A DNA stretch of 53,557 nt from Methylobacterium sp. J-070 (GTDB lineage Bacteria; Pseudomonadota; Alphaproteobacteria; Rhizobiales; Beijerinckiaceae), in contig NZ_JAKSXX010000129.1 of assembly GCF_022829385.1 (NCBI RefSeq), positions 1-53,557 of the forward strand. The letters are read 5' to 3'. Positions 7,947-16,264 of the stretch are shown piece after piece; within the stretch, counting starts at the first letter, position 1; each line of letters opens with the position of its first letter. The notes under the pieces were generated by a model. It made no database searches. It was not told where the DNA came from and worked only from the letters and a program-made list of their open reading frames with translations. The position numbers and the translations under genes are program-made.

Positions 7947-9995
7947 ATGCTTCTGCTCTCCTCGCTCCGCGCCCGCATCCTGGCGGTGGCGCTCGCTCCC
8001 TGCCTCGCCTTCGCGGGGGCGGCGGGCCTCGCGGTCTCGGACCAATGGGCGCGCCGGGCCGAGATGGACCGGGTGGAGAGCCTCGTCGGCCTCGCCTCGC
8101 GGATCAGCGCCTTCGTGCACGAGGCCCAGCGCGAGCGCGGCGCCTCCAGCCTGTTCCTGGGCGCCAAGGGGGCGCAGTTCGGGCCCGAGCTCACGATCCA
8201 GCGCGGGCGCACCGACGCGGCCCTGGCCGGGCTGCCGGAGGCCATGGCGGTGGCCACGGGCTTCGGACCGGCCTTCGCGGCGCGCGGCGCGGGCTTCGCG
8301 CGGGTGCTTCCCGGGCTCGCGGCCCAGCGCCGCGCCATCGACGCCCTTACCCCGAGCGCGCCGCAGGCGACCGCCTTCTACACCGGACTGATCGGCGAGG
8401 GGCTCGGGATCGTGCGGGCGCTGGGCGGGGTCATCGACGAGGCGGGGCTGGCCGCTCGGGCGAACGCCTACGCGGCCTTCCTGGCGCTCAAGGAGGCCGC
8501 CGGCCAGGAGCGGGCCGCCGCCGCGGCCGCCTTCGCCTCCGGCAGCCTGGACCTCGCCGGCGCGCGCCGGCTCACCACGCTCTCGGCCGAGCAGGCGACC
8601 TACGCGGGCCTGTTCCGGGCCGGGGCCGAGGCCGGGCAGGCCGCCCTGCTCGACGCCGCGGAGGCGACCGAGCCGGCCCGGGAGGTCGCGCGCCTGCGCA
8701 GCGCCGCCCAGGAGACGATGCCGGGCGCGGCCCTCGCGTTCCGCGACGCGCCGGCCTGGTTCCGCCTCGCCACGCAGCGGATCGATGCCCTGAAGGGGGT
8801 CGAGGACCGGCTGACCGCCGATCTGGTGGCCGCCGCCGGCACCGTGCGCGCCCGGGCCGACCGGATGCTCGCCCTCTGGGCCGCCGGCGGCCTCGCCCTG
8901 TTCGCCCTCTCGGCCGGCCTCGCGGTCTGGCTCGGCACGGCGATCGCCCGGCCGCTCGTCCGGATGGCGCGGGTGCTGACCGCGATCGGCCGGGACGAGG
9001 CGACGAAGGATCTGGCGATCCCGTCGAACGGCCCGCGCGAGGTTCGGGCGATCGCCGCCGCCGCGGTCGCGTTCCGCGACAGCGTCGCCGAGCGGCGGGC
9101 GGCGCGGGATGCGCAGGAGCGGCTCGCCGCCGAGGGCACGGCCGCCCGGCGCGCGGCCGCGCTCGGGCTCGCCGACAGTTTCGAGCGTCAGGTCGGCGGC
9201 ATCGTCGAGGCGGTCTCGGCGGCCGCCGCACGGCTGGAGGCCTCCGCGCACGGCATGGCCCGCGCCGCGCAGGACGCGACCGATCTCAGCCAGGCGGTGG
9301 CCGGCTCGGCGGATTCGGCCGCGCGCTCGGCCGACACGGTGGCGTCGGCCACCGAGGAGCTCACCGCCTCGGTGCGGGAGATCGGCGGGCAGGTCGGGGC
9401 CTCGGCCGACCTCGCCGCCGCCGCGACCCGGGACGCGGACGGGATGGCCGGGGAGGTGCACCGCCTCGCCCAGGCGGCGGGCAGCATCGGCGAGATCGTC
9501 GCGATGATCGCGCAGATCGCCGGCCAGACCAACCTGCTGGCGCTCAACGCCACCATCGAGGCCGCCCGGGCGGGGGAGGCGGGGCGCGGCTTCGCCGTGG
9601 TGGCCGCCGAGGTGAAGCACCTCGCCGAGCGGACGGCCAGGGCCACCGGGGAGATCGCCGCCAAGGTCGCCGAGATCGCCGGCTCCACGGAGGCCTCGGT
9701 CCAGTCCATCGGCGGGATCACCGAGGTGATCCGCAACCTCGCCCGGATCGGCGCCGAGATCGCCACCATGGTCGACCAGCAGGGCGCGGCGACCGCGGAA
9801 ATCGCCCGGACCACCGCCCAGACCTCCCAGGACACCCGCGGGGTTTCGGGACACATGGCGGCCGTCGGCGCGGCGGCCGGCACGGCGAGCCAGGGCTCGG
9901 CCCAGGTTCTGCAGGCGGCGGGCGACCTGTCCCGGCAGGCGGCCGACCTGCGCGGCGCCGTGGAGGGGTTCCTGGCCCGGGTCCGGGCGGCCTGA
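7947..9995 (+). CDS. Methyl-accepting chemotaxis protein with nitrate/nitrite-sensing-type domain
   Basis: This 682-aa membrane chemoreceptor signals to CheA/CheW. A transmembrane segment at about 8-30 is followed by a large periplasmic helical domain starting [33 protein letters not shown], the pattern of the NIT (nitrate/nitrite sensing) domain. A second membrane segment ([32 protein letters not shown], about 305-335) leads into a HAMP domain and the cytoplasmic signalling domain with hairpin tip [38 protein letters not shown]. No pentapeptide tether is seen at the C-terminus. No che genes are nearby. The true ligand is inference. Confidence 0.9.
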   Translation: MLLLSSLRARILAVALAPCLAFAGAAGLAVSDQWARRAEMDRVESLVGLASRISAFVHEAQRERGASSLFLGAKGAQFGPELTIQRGRTDAALAGLPEAMAVATGFGPAFAARGAGFARVLPGLAAQRRAIDALTPSAPQATAFYTGLIGEGLGIVRALGGVIDEAGLAARANAYAAFLALKEAAGQERAAAAAAFASGSLDLAGARRLTTLSAEQATYAGLFRAGAEAGQAALLDAAEATEPAREVARLRSAAQETMPGAALAFRDAPAWFRLATQRIDALKGVEDRLTADLVAAAGTVRARADRMLALWAAGGLALFALSAGLAVWLGTAIARPLVRMARVLTAIGRDEATKDLAIPSNGPREVRAIAAAAVAFRDSVAERRAARDAQERLAAEGTAARRAAALGLADSFERQVGGIVEAVSAAAARLEASAHGMARAAQDATDLSQAVAGSADSAARSADTVASATEELTASVREIGGQVGASADLAAAATRDADGMAGEVHRLAQAAGSIGEIVAMIAQIAGQTNLLALNATIEAARAGEAGRGFAVVAAEVKHLAERTARATGEIAAKVAEIAGSTEASVQSIGGITEVIRNLARIGAEIATMVDQQGAATAEIARTTAQTSQDTRGVSGHMAAVGAAAGTASQGSAQVLQAAGDLSRQAADLRGAVEGFLARVRAA

Positions 9996-10080
9996 CGATC
10001 CCGGTTTCCGGAAGGCGGGCCGTCCGGCCCCCGAGGCGCCGCCCGGCGGCAGGGCTCCGCCGCCCCCGCGATCACCCCGG

Positions 10081-10344
10081 TCAGTCGGGGATCGCGAAGC
10101 CGATCGACAGGCACAGGGCCGCCACCGCGGTGAGCGCCATCGCGGCCTGGCGGACCTGGTACCAGCGCGCGCAATGCGCCCGCTCCTCCGGCGTGGCGCT
10201 CAGGCCGAGTTCGTCGTCGAACCCCCGCACGAAGGATTCGAAGCTCGGGACGGCCCGCCGCGCGAGCCACAGCCAGACCCCGACGGCGATCAGGCCGAGG
10301 GCCCAGCCCCCGTAGGTAAAGGTATCGTCCAGCATCAGGCGCAT
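10081..10344 (-). CDS. Small two-helix membrane protein
   Basis: This 87-aa protein of unknown function has a transmembrane helix at about 12-29 (GGWALGLIAVGVWLWLARRA) and a second near the end (AAMALTAVAALCLSIGFAI), separated by a charged loop. Codon usage matches the host. The Met at residue 4 is a possible alternative start. Confidence 0.6.
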   Translation of the reverse strand: MRLMLDDTFTYGGWALGLIAVGVWLWLARRAVPSFESFVRGFDDELGLSATPEERAHCARWYQVRQAAMALTAVAALCLSIGFAIPD

Positions 10345-10443
10345 GCGTCCGGCCTACGCCCCCTCGCGGGCCAGTCTACGGCAGGTTGAGGACATTGCCT
10401 ACAGCCTCGTCCCGACAGGGCGCCGCAGGCCCGGCGGGCGGGC

Positions 10444-11355
10444 TCAGGGCAGGTCCGGGTCCGCGGTCCGGCCCAGGGCGTAGAGGGTGATGGCGGCCGC
10501 GTTCGAGACGTTGAGGCTGCGGATCGCCCCCGAGAACGGGATCCGGGCGAGCACGTCGCAGCAGTTCCGGGTGCGTTCGCGCAGGCCCTTGCCCTCGGCG
10601 CCCAGGACGATCACCAGCGGCCGGGCCACCGTCAGCCCGTCGAGGCTCGCCGGCGCGTCGGAATCGAGCCCGACCCGCGTGAAGCCCCGCTCGCCGAGGG
10701 CGATCAGCGCCTCGGCGAGGTTCCGGACGGTCACGAACGGCACGTGCTCCAGGCCGCCGGAGGCGGATTTCGCCAGGACGCCGGTGGCGCCGGGGGCGTG
10801 GCGTGCCGTGGTGACGATCCCCGCGACCCCGAAGGCCGCGGCGGTGCGCACGATCGCCCCGACATTGTGCGGATCGGTGATCTGGTCGAGCGCCAGCAGC
10901 AGGGCGTCGGCGGGCAGGTCGTCGAGGCCCGGGGCGGGGAGGGGCTCCGCCTCCAGGTACAGGCCCTGGTGAACCGCGTCCGGACCGAGCAGCCGGCCGA
11001 TCTCGCTCGGCCGCACCAGTTCGGGGGCGATCCGCAGGGCGCCGCCGAACTCCGCCTCCAGCCGTGCCGCCGCGTTCTCGGTGGCGAGCAGCCGGTGCAG
11101 GCCCCGCGCCCCGTTGGCCAGGGCCTGGACCACCGGGTGCCAGCCGTAGAGAACCGCGGATCCGTCGCCGGCGGATCCGGGCTGCGGTCCGGCGTGACGG
11201 GGACCGGGCCGGAAGCCCGGGCGCTGGGATCCCGGCGGCCGGGACTTGAACGGGCGAGGCTTGGATGCGCGGGCGTCGGGCACGCGGGACTCGGTCGGGC
11301 GCGGCTCGGACGACCGGGGACCCGGCGGGTTCCCGTCGTTGCGGCGGCCGGTCAT
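10444..11355 (-). CDS. rlmB: TrmH/SpoU-family RNA 2'-O-methyltransferase (RlmB-like)
   Basis: This 303-aa protein has the SpoU SPOUT fold: an N-terminal substrate-binding domain (YGWHPVVQALANGARGLHRLLATE) and the knotted SAM domain with LALDQITDPHNVGAIVRTAAAFGV, VIVLGAEGKGLRERTRNCCDVLARIPF and IRSLNVSNAAAITLYAL. RlmB methylates G2251 of 23S rRNA. The first 60 residues are a basic, disordered, proline/arginine-rich extension, common in alphaproteobacterial homologues. The ATG at 11355 was chosen over an upstream reading to 11634 that would run through a DnaA-box-like site. Confidence 0.88.
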   Translation of the reverse strand: MTGRRNDGNPPGPRSSEPRPTESRVPDARASKPRPFKSRPPGSQRPGFRPGPRHAGPQPGSAGDGSAVLYGWHPVVQALANGARGLHRLLATENAAARLEAEFGGALRIAPELVRPSEIGRLLGPDAVHQGLYLEAEPLPAPGLDDLPADALLLALDQITDPHNVGAIVRTAAAFGVAGIVTTARHAPGATGVLAKSASGGLEHVPFVTVRNLAEALIALGERGFTRVGLDSDAPASLDGLTVARPLVIVLGAEGKGLRERTRNCCDVLARIPFSGAIRSLNVSNAAAITLYALGRTADPDLP

Positions 11356-11529
11356 CGGACCGGGATCGGGAAGCGGGGCATCGGCACGGCCTTCTCTGAG
11401 GCCCTCTCTCTGAGGGTTCGTCGCGGGAGCTTCCGAGAAACCGGGCGCCACGGTCCGCGTCAAGCCGCCATGACGACCATCGACCCGCCGCGGCCGGCGA
11501 TGCCGCGGTCTCCGGCACGGGCGCGGGGA

Positions 11530-11538
11530 TGTGGACAA
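11530..11538 (+). promoter_or_regulatory. DnaA-box-like nonamer
   Basis: TGTGGACAA differs in one base from the reverse complement of the DnaA box consensus TTATCCACA. It lies in the rlmB-repA gap just before a less GC-rich stretch (11615-11680) and the iteron-like repeats, an arrangement seen in iteron plasmid origins. Confidence 0.4.
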
Positions 11539-11724
11539 ATCGGAGATATTCCTTTCGTCACCTGTGCGAGCGCTCCGCTTCCCGGGTTCGTTCGTCAGAA
11601 CGAACAGGCGCGCCCGGAATAGGAAAGATATCAAGAGACGATTCTCAGAGAGTCAGTTCGGTAAGCTATATGGTGGGGGAGATCCGCTTGCGGCCCCAAC
11701 GGCTTATGCCGAGTTCTCGCATCC

Positions 11725-11940
11725 GACTCTGCGCGGTCGCGCATTGGACTCTGCGCCCGGACGTATCGAACTCTGCGGCCGGATGCCGGCTCGGCGTATC
11801 GGAATCTGCGGGGTCGCGTATGCGATTCGGCGCGGAATCCGTCCCGATCCGGTGGATAGCGGGGACGGAATGCGCGGCGGCGGCCGTATGCGACTCTGCG
11901 CGGGGCGCGGCGGGGTCCGGAGCCGTATGAGACTCTGCGC
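11725..11940 (+). repeat. Seven direct iteron-like repeats upstream of repA
   Basis: The core ACTCTGCG or a close variant occurs seven times in the same orientation, starting at 11726, 11748, 11770, 11803, 11825, 11893 and 11932. Several copies share a longer form such as CGTATGCGACTCTGCGC (11885-11901). The spacings 22, 22, 33 and 22 put most copies on one face of the helix. Direct helically phased repeats before a RepA gene are the signature of an iteron replication origin or RepA autoregulatory operator. The assignment is inference from position and pattern. Confidence 0.65.
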
Positions 11941-11980
11941 CGTCCCGGTCGGGCGGGGGGCGGAGAACAGGGTGGAGCAG

Positions 11981-12064
11981 GGGGCGGAGAACGGGGCGGA
12001 GGACGGGGCGGAGAACGGGGCGGAGAACGGGGCGGAGAACGGGGCGGAGAACGGGGCGGAGAAC
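11981..12064. repeat. Seven tandem copies of a 12-bp G-rich unit
   Basis: The unit GGGGCGGAGAAC repeats seven times head to tail with one substitution (12002) and degenerate copies just upstream at 11957-11980. Because 12 is a multiple of three it keeps one frame open and would encode Gly-Ala-Glu-Asn repeats if translated, but I see it as noncoding origin or leader DNA between the iterons and repA. Confidence 0.8.
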
Positions 12065-12193
12065 GGGGATTGCCGGGACAAGCCGGTCCTGAGCGGGACC
12101 CCGGCGGGCGAATCGTGGCATGGCAGGGTCGGACCGCGTTCCCCCGGCCGGAAGGACGGCCCGCGACACGGTCCGAAGGACGATGGGCGTGCG

Positions 12194-13282
12194 ATGAGCA
12201 TCGAGGAGAAGATCGCCGGGATCCACGACCCGGACCTGCGGGACGAGGTCGAGGCGGCGCGCGGCGGCTTCCTGTTCGCCCAGATCGTCGAGCACGTGCT
12301 CCACCGCCAGCGCGAGCGGGACGCGCAGGCGGCGATCCTGAACGCGGCGGAAACCCGCCGCGCCGGGCTCTCCCGGGACCAGCGCCGGCGCGACGCGGTG
12401 CGCCTCGTGATCGAGAGCGAGCCGGCGCTGCCGTCGAGCCTCCAGCACATCCACTCGGTGCTGGCGCTCTGCGGCCTGCCCTACCGCGACCCCGGGCCGG
12501 TGCGGGAGTTCTCCCGGACCTACGGGCGCAACTCGCTCAACCTGATCGCCGGACGGATCAAGGATCCGGAGACCGGCGCCTTCGAGCCCCAGGGGTTGCC
12601 CTACGGGCCGAAGGCCCGGCTCGTGCTCCTGCACCTCTGCACCGAGGCGGTGCGCCAGCGCAGCCCCACCGTGAAGGTCGCCGAGACCCTGTCGGGCTTC
12701 ATGCGCGAGATGGGCTTCGCGGTCACGGGCGGCGAGCGCGGCACCATCCGGCAGTTCAAGGAGCAATTGAACCGGCTGGCCGCCTGCTCCATGCAGATCG
12801 GGCTCTGGGACGGGCGCGACAGCGCCACGACCCTCAACGTCCCGCCGTTCCGGAGCCTGGAATTGTGGCGGTCCCGGGCCGGCGAGGGCGACGCCGAGGC
12901 GGGGCGCACGGTGCGCTTCGACCCGGAATTCTACGAGACCCTGATCCGCCACGCCCTGCCGGTGGACATCCGGGCGGCGCGGGCCTTCTCGGGCTCGGCG
13001 CGCAAGCTCGACCTGCTGTTCTGGACCGGCTACCGGCTGCGGTCGCTCCAGCGCCCCCTGCGGCTGACCTGGAGCAATCTCCACGCGCAGTTCGGGGCCG
13101 AGAACGCCTCGATCCGCAGCTTCCGCCAGGCGTTCAAGGCGGATCTGGCGCATCTGCGCGAGGTCTTCCCGCGCCTGCCCCTGGTGCTCGACGACGGCGG
13201 CCTGATCCTGCATCCGGCCGACCCGAGCCTGCTGCTGGTGCCGCCGCGGCCGGCGGCGAAGCGAAGCCGGGCCCGGGCCTAA
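12194..13282 (+). CDS. repA: Plasmid-type replication initiator RepA
   Basis: This 362-aa protein matches the RepA family of alphaproteobacterial iteron plasmids. Family segments visible in order are SGLPY-type GLPYRDPGPVREFSRTYGRNSLNLIAGRI, LPYGPKARLVLLHLCTEAVRQRSPTVKVAETLSGFMREMGFAVTGGERGTIRQFKEQLNRLAACSMQ, and the winged-helix part FDPEFYETLIRHALPVDIRAARAFSGSARKLDLLFWTGYRLRSL. It would bind the repeats at 11725-11940 and start replication. The ATG at 12194 (after GAAGGA) begins the conserved protein; the same frame runs open to 11531 only through the repeats. No parA/parB is nearby, so this may be a captured or orphan module. Confidence 0.85.
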   Translation: MSIEEKIAGIHDPDLRDEVEAARGGFLFAQIVEHVLHRQRERDAQAAILNAAETRRAGLSRDQRRRDAVRLVIESEPALPSSLQHIHSVLALCGLPYRDPGPVREFSRTYGRNSLNLIAGRIKDPETGAFEPQGLPYGPKARLVLLHLCTEAVRQRSPTVKVAETLSGFMREMGFAVTGGERGTIRQFKEQLNRLAACSMQIGLWDGRDSATTLNVPPFRSLELWRSRAGEGDAEAGRTVRFDPEFYETLIRHALPVDIRAARAFSGSARKLDLLFWTGYRLRSLQRPLRLTWSNLHAQFGAENASIRSFRQAFKADLAHLREVFPRLPLVLDDGGLILHPADPSLLLVPPRPAAKRSRARA

Positions 13283-13396
13283 GGAATAGCGCATGTTCCT
13301 TAGGGCCGCCGGATCCCGGAAGGAATTGAAGTCGCATTCCCTTTGCCCGGAAGCCGAACCCCGCTAGATATTCCGTTCGTCCAGAGGGAATGGCGA

Positions 13397-14035
13397 ATGG
13401 GCCTGTCGGAACCTGAGATCGCGGCGCGCTTGGCCGCCCTGCGGCTCCGGCGCGAGGCCCTCGACCGCGAGATCGCCGATCTCGTGCTCTACCTGGAACT
13501 CGGCCGCCGTCTCGGGGCCGTCGGGATGGAGCCTCCGGGGAGCCCCGGCCCGGCGGGACAGGAGGCCGGCTTAGCCCCGGACACCGGGTCGTGGCCGGAG
13601 CCGGCCGTCGCCGCGCCCCCGCGGGACGCGACACCGGTCGGCCCGGGCGGCGCGCCGCGCGCATCGCCGGAGCCCCGGGCGAGCCGGGGTTCTGCGCTTC
13701 CCGGCGGGGCTTATTCCGAGTCCGGTTCCCAGTTTCGTTCCGAAGATCGAGGTGCCGCCGCCGCGATCCCCCCGGCCATTCCGTTCGCCGAGGATGTGGC
13801 CGGGGCCCGCCGCTACGGCCGGGCTGTGGTGGAGGCCGCGCGGGGGGCGATCGCGGAGGCGGGCCGCCCCCTGCACGCGGCCGAGATCCTGGCGGTGCTC
13901 CACGGCCGGGGCTTCACCGTGCCGGGCCGAGATCCGGTGGCCGCGCTCAACACGCGCCTGTGGAAGCGGTCCGGTCCGGGCGGGCCGCTGCGCCGCGTCG
14001 GCGAGGCGACCTACGCGCTGGCGGAGCCGGCATGA
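13397..14035 (+). CDS. HARE-HTH domain protein
   Basis: This 212-aa protein has an N-terminal helical or coiled-coil segment (EIAARLAALRLRREALDREIADLVLYLELGRRL, residues 5-40), a long low-complexity Pro/Ala/Gly linker, and a C-terminal winged helix (VVEAARGAIAEAGRPLHAAEILAVLHGRGFTVPGRDPVAALNTRLWKRSGPGGPLRRVGEATYAL). That last part matches the HARE-HTH domain, found in chromatin proteins, RNA polymerase delta and restriction systems. It starts 114 bp after repA, preceded by AGAGGGA. A role in DNA binding is likely; the partner is unknown. Confidence 0.7.
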   Translation: MGLSEPEIAARLAALRLRREALDREIADLVLYLELGRRLGAVGMEPPGSPGPAGQEAGLAPDTGSWPEPAVAAPPRDATPVGPGGAPRASPEPRASRGSALPGGAYSESGSQFRSEDRGAAAAIPPAIPFAEDVAGARRYGRAVVEAARGAIAEAGRPLHAAEILAVLHGRGFTVPGRDPVAALNTRLWKRSGPGGPLRRVGEATYALAEPA

Positions 14036-14273
14036 GCGGGGGCCGGTCGCGAAAGCGTGACGACGCCGGGCCGCGCGCGTCCGTCATATGAGGGTCGTCC
14101 GGAGGCGCGGGATCTGGTTCGTCCTCCGGGGCGACAGGGCGCGCGACCGGCGGCCGGCGCCGGCGAGGCTCGCGACACGGGTGGATGGGCGGCATGGTCG
14201 AGACGCGCGCGGTTCCAGCGGGTACGGGCGGTCGGGGTCTCGAGGTCCGGCGCGCGGGCTCGGAGCCGACGCG

Positions 14274-14486
14274 GTGACGTTCGCCGCGCCGGCCGCGCAG
14301 GCCCTCGCCTTCATGCTGGGCTGCGCGGTGATCCACGCCGCCCGCGCGCACGCGGAGGTTCTCACCCGGCTCCTCGCCGCCGCGGCGGTGGCCACGGCCG
14401 TGCTGGTGCTGCTCGTCGCCTCGCTCGACTGCGCGCCCGAGGCGGGGGAGAGCTTTGACGAGGTCTCGGTCTACGCGGCCTACTGA
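14274..14486 (+). CDS. Possible small two-helix membrane protein
   Basis: From the GTG at 14274 a 70-aa product has two hydrophobic segments (AAQALAFMLGCAVIHAA and LLAAAAVATAVLVLLVASLD) and a charged tail. GGAG at 14261-14264 could be its ribosome site. A longer start at 14088 adds an arginine-rich stretch that looks noncoding. No family was recognised. Confidence 0.4.
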   Translation: MTFAAPAAQALAFMLGCAVIHAARAHAEVLTRLLAAAAVATAVLVLLVASLDCAPEAGESFDEVSVYAAY

Positions 14487-14518
14487 GGCCCCGACGGGAC
14501 GTCCCCCCGGCGGACGGC

Positions 14519-14809
14519 TCAGTTGATCAGGCAGAAGCCCGTGCCGGTGCCGACCCGGCGGTCCTGCGCGCACCAGGGCCTGGGCGCCCCGGGCGGGGAT
14601 TTCGGTTCGGCGCCGCGCAGGGCGAGGCTGCCGAGATCCGCGCGGACATCGTGCGCACCGCGCGGCGCGCTTCCGGTCGCCGCTTCGCCCGCCGTCGCGG
14701 GCTGCGCGAGGTCGGGCGGGCTCAGCGTCGCGAGTCCGGGCATGTCCTGCGCGGCGGCGGTGCCGCACAGGATCAGGCAGGCGGCCGGGGCCGCGAGGAA
14801 CCTGAGCAT
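14519..14809 (-). CDS. Small secreted hypothetical protein
   Basis: This 96-aa protein begins with a clear Sec signal peptide (MLRFLAAPAACLILCGTAAAQ) and continues as a proline/alanine-rich region. Two cysteines near the end (RPWCAQDRRVGTGTGFCLIN) could form a disulphide. No function is known to me. The gap 14810-15088 to the carbonic anhydrase gene holds no other gene. Confidence 0.55.
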   Translation of the reverse strand: MLRFLAAPAACLILCGTAAAQDMPGLATLSPPDLAQPATAGEAATGSAPRGAHDVRADLGSLALRGAEPKSPPGAPRPWCAQDRRVGTGTGFCLIN

Positions 14810-15088
14810 CGACGAAGCTCCTGCCGAGAACGATCCCGCCGGCCGGTCCCGTGGGACGGGCCGGCCGACCGCGCGAGCATGACGGGTCCCCGTTAAGAGC
14901 GCGCGAAGATTCAGGATTAACCGGTTGCCAAGATCGCCTGAAAACAGACCCGCATCTCGCGAGATCCGAGCTCTACTGGAACGCGTCGGATCTCGGCCCT
15001 TGCCGGGATTCGGATCCTGCGCGTCGGGCCGGCACCCGGGCGGCCCGCCGGGGCGGGCGCTGGTCCGGCGCCGGGACGGGGTTCGGGC

Positions 15089-15763
15089 TCAGGCCGCCTG
15101 CCGGCGGCCGCCGGCGGAATCCTGCGCCACGGGCAGGTCGGCCCCGGCGATCGGCCGGAACCGCCCGGTCGCGCCGTCATAGGCCAGGAGGGCGCCGGTC
15201 TCGATCTCGAAGAACCAGCCGTGCAGGCGCAGGGCGCCCTTGGCGAGGGCGGCGGCGACGCTCGGATGTGTGCGCAGGTTGGCGAGCTGGACCACCACGT
15301 TCTCCAGGGCCAGGGCGTGGTGGCGCGCCTTCGCGTCCATCCCCTCGGGGTAGGCCTCGCAGACGATCCGCTCGGCGGCCTCGGCGTGGCGCAGCCAGGC
15401 CGCCACGGCGGGCATCCGCTTGAGCAGGTCCCGGTTCATCAGGCCGTGCATGGCGCCGCAATCGGAATGGCCGCAGACCACGATGTCGCGCACGCCGAGC
15501 GCCACCACGGCGTACTCGATCGCCGACGAGACGCCGCCGACGCTGTCGGAGGCCGGGGGCACGATGTTGCCGGCGTTGCGGCAGACGAACAGGTCGCCCG
15601 GGCCCGCCTGGGTGATGTGCTCGGGGGACACGCGGGAATCCGCGCAGGCGATGATCAGCGCACTGGGGTGCTGACCGTCGCGCGCCAGGTGCTGGTACAT
15701 CTGCCGCTGGCCGGGGAAGACGCTGCCCTGGAAGCTGGCGATGCCCTGGATGATGCTGTTCAT
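15089..15763 (-). CDS. Beta-class carbonic anhydrase
   Basis: This 224-aa enzyme interconverts CO2 and bicarbonate. Zinc ligands and the catalytic dyad are in place: Cys40-x-Asp42-Ser-Arg44 (ACADSRVSPE) and His and Cys in VCGHSDCGAM. The motif FVCRNAGNIVPP is also typical. The C-terminus has the family segment VVVQLANLRTHPSVAAALAKGALRLHGWFFEIETGALLAYD. I chose the ATG at 15763 because the fold starts there. In a methylotroph it would feed bicarbonate to carboxylation steps (inference). Confidence 0.95.
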   Translation of the reverse strand: MNSIIQGIASFQGSVFPGQRQMYQHLARDGQHPSALIIACADSRVSPEHITQAGPGDLFVCRNAGNIVPPASDSVGGVSSAIEYAVVALGVRDIVVCGHSDCGAMHGLMNRDLLKRMPAVAAWLRHAEAAERIVCEAYPEGMDAKARHHALALENVVVQLANLRTHPSVAAALAKGALRLHGWFFEIETGALLAYDGATGRFRPIAGADLPVAQDSAGGRRQAA

Positions 15764-16264
15764 GAAACGGTCCTGAGGCTGGACGGGAGGGGATTTCGGC
15801 GGGCCGCGCACGCCCGGTGGGGATCGACGCCGCCGCGGTGCGGGTCGGGATGGGGGTCGGGATGGGGGTCGCCGACGTCGGAGCTCATGGGGCCGCAGCC
15901 CGCGCCCGCCTGGACCGCCGGCGGCGGAGCGCGGGCGCCGGGCAAGAGGGCGGGCAGGAGGCCGGGGCCTGGAGGGGCCGTGTCTTCGTCATCGCGCATC
16001 CTCGCGGGGTCGTGACCTCGCCGGGGACGCCGCGTCCCGGGCCGATGCCCCGAACATGACGGCCGACGCGCAGGATCGCTGTGCGCGCGAGCACAGTAAG
16101 GTCTTGAAAAACTTAATCCTTCTGCCTGGATCGACCCGGTGCGGGGGCGCACGTCACGACGGTTTGGCGCCGTCGACGGAATCCGCGGCCCTCCCGCGGC
16201 CGGCGACGGGACTCGCGGAGGATCGGACGGTTCCGGAGGGCGGCTCTCGATCGCGCCGGGCCTC
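15764..16264. other. Gene-free stretch between carbonic anhydrase and an HWE kinase
   Basis: About 500 bp carry no convincing gene on either strand. They include a 12-bp direct repeat (GGTCGGGATGGG twice, 15843-15866) and a short AT-richer patch near 16095-16125. The 15764 side should contain the carbonic anhydrase promoter, reading leftward. Confidence 0.5.

Noticed and set aside
11531..12193. N-terminal extension of RepA
   Set aside because: The frame is open only because it crosses iteron-like and 12-bp repeats; the RepA family begins at 12194.
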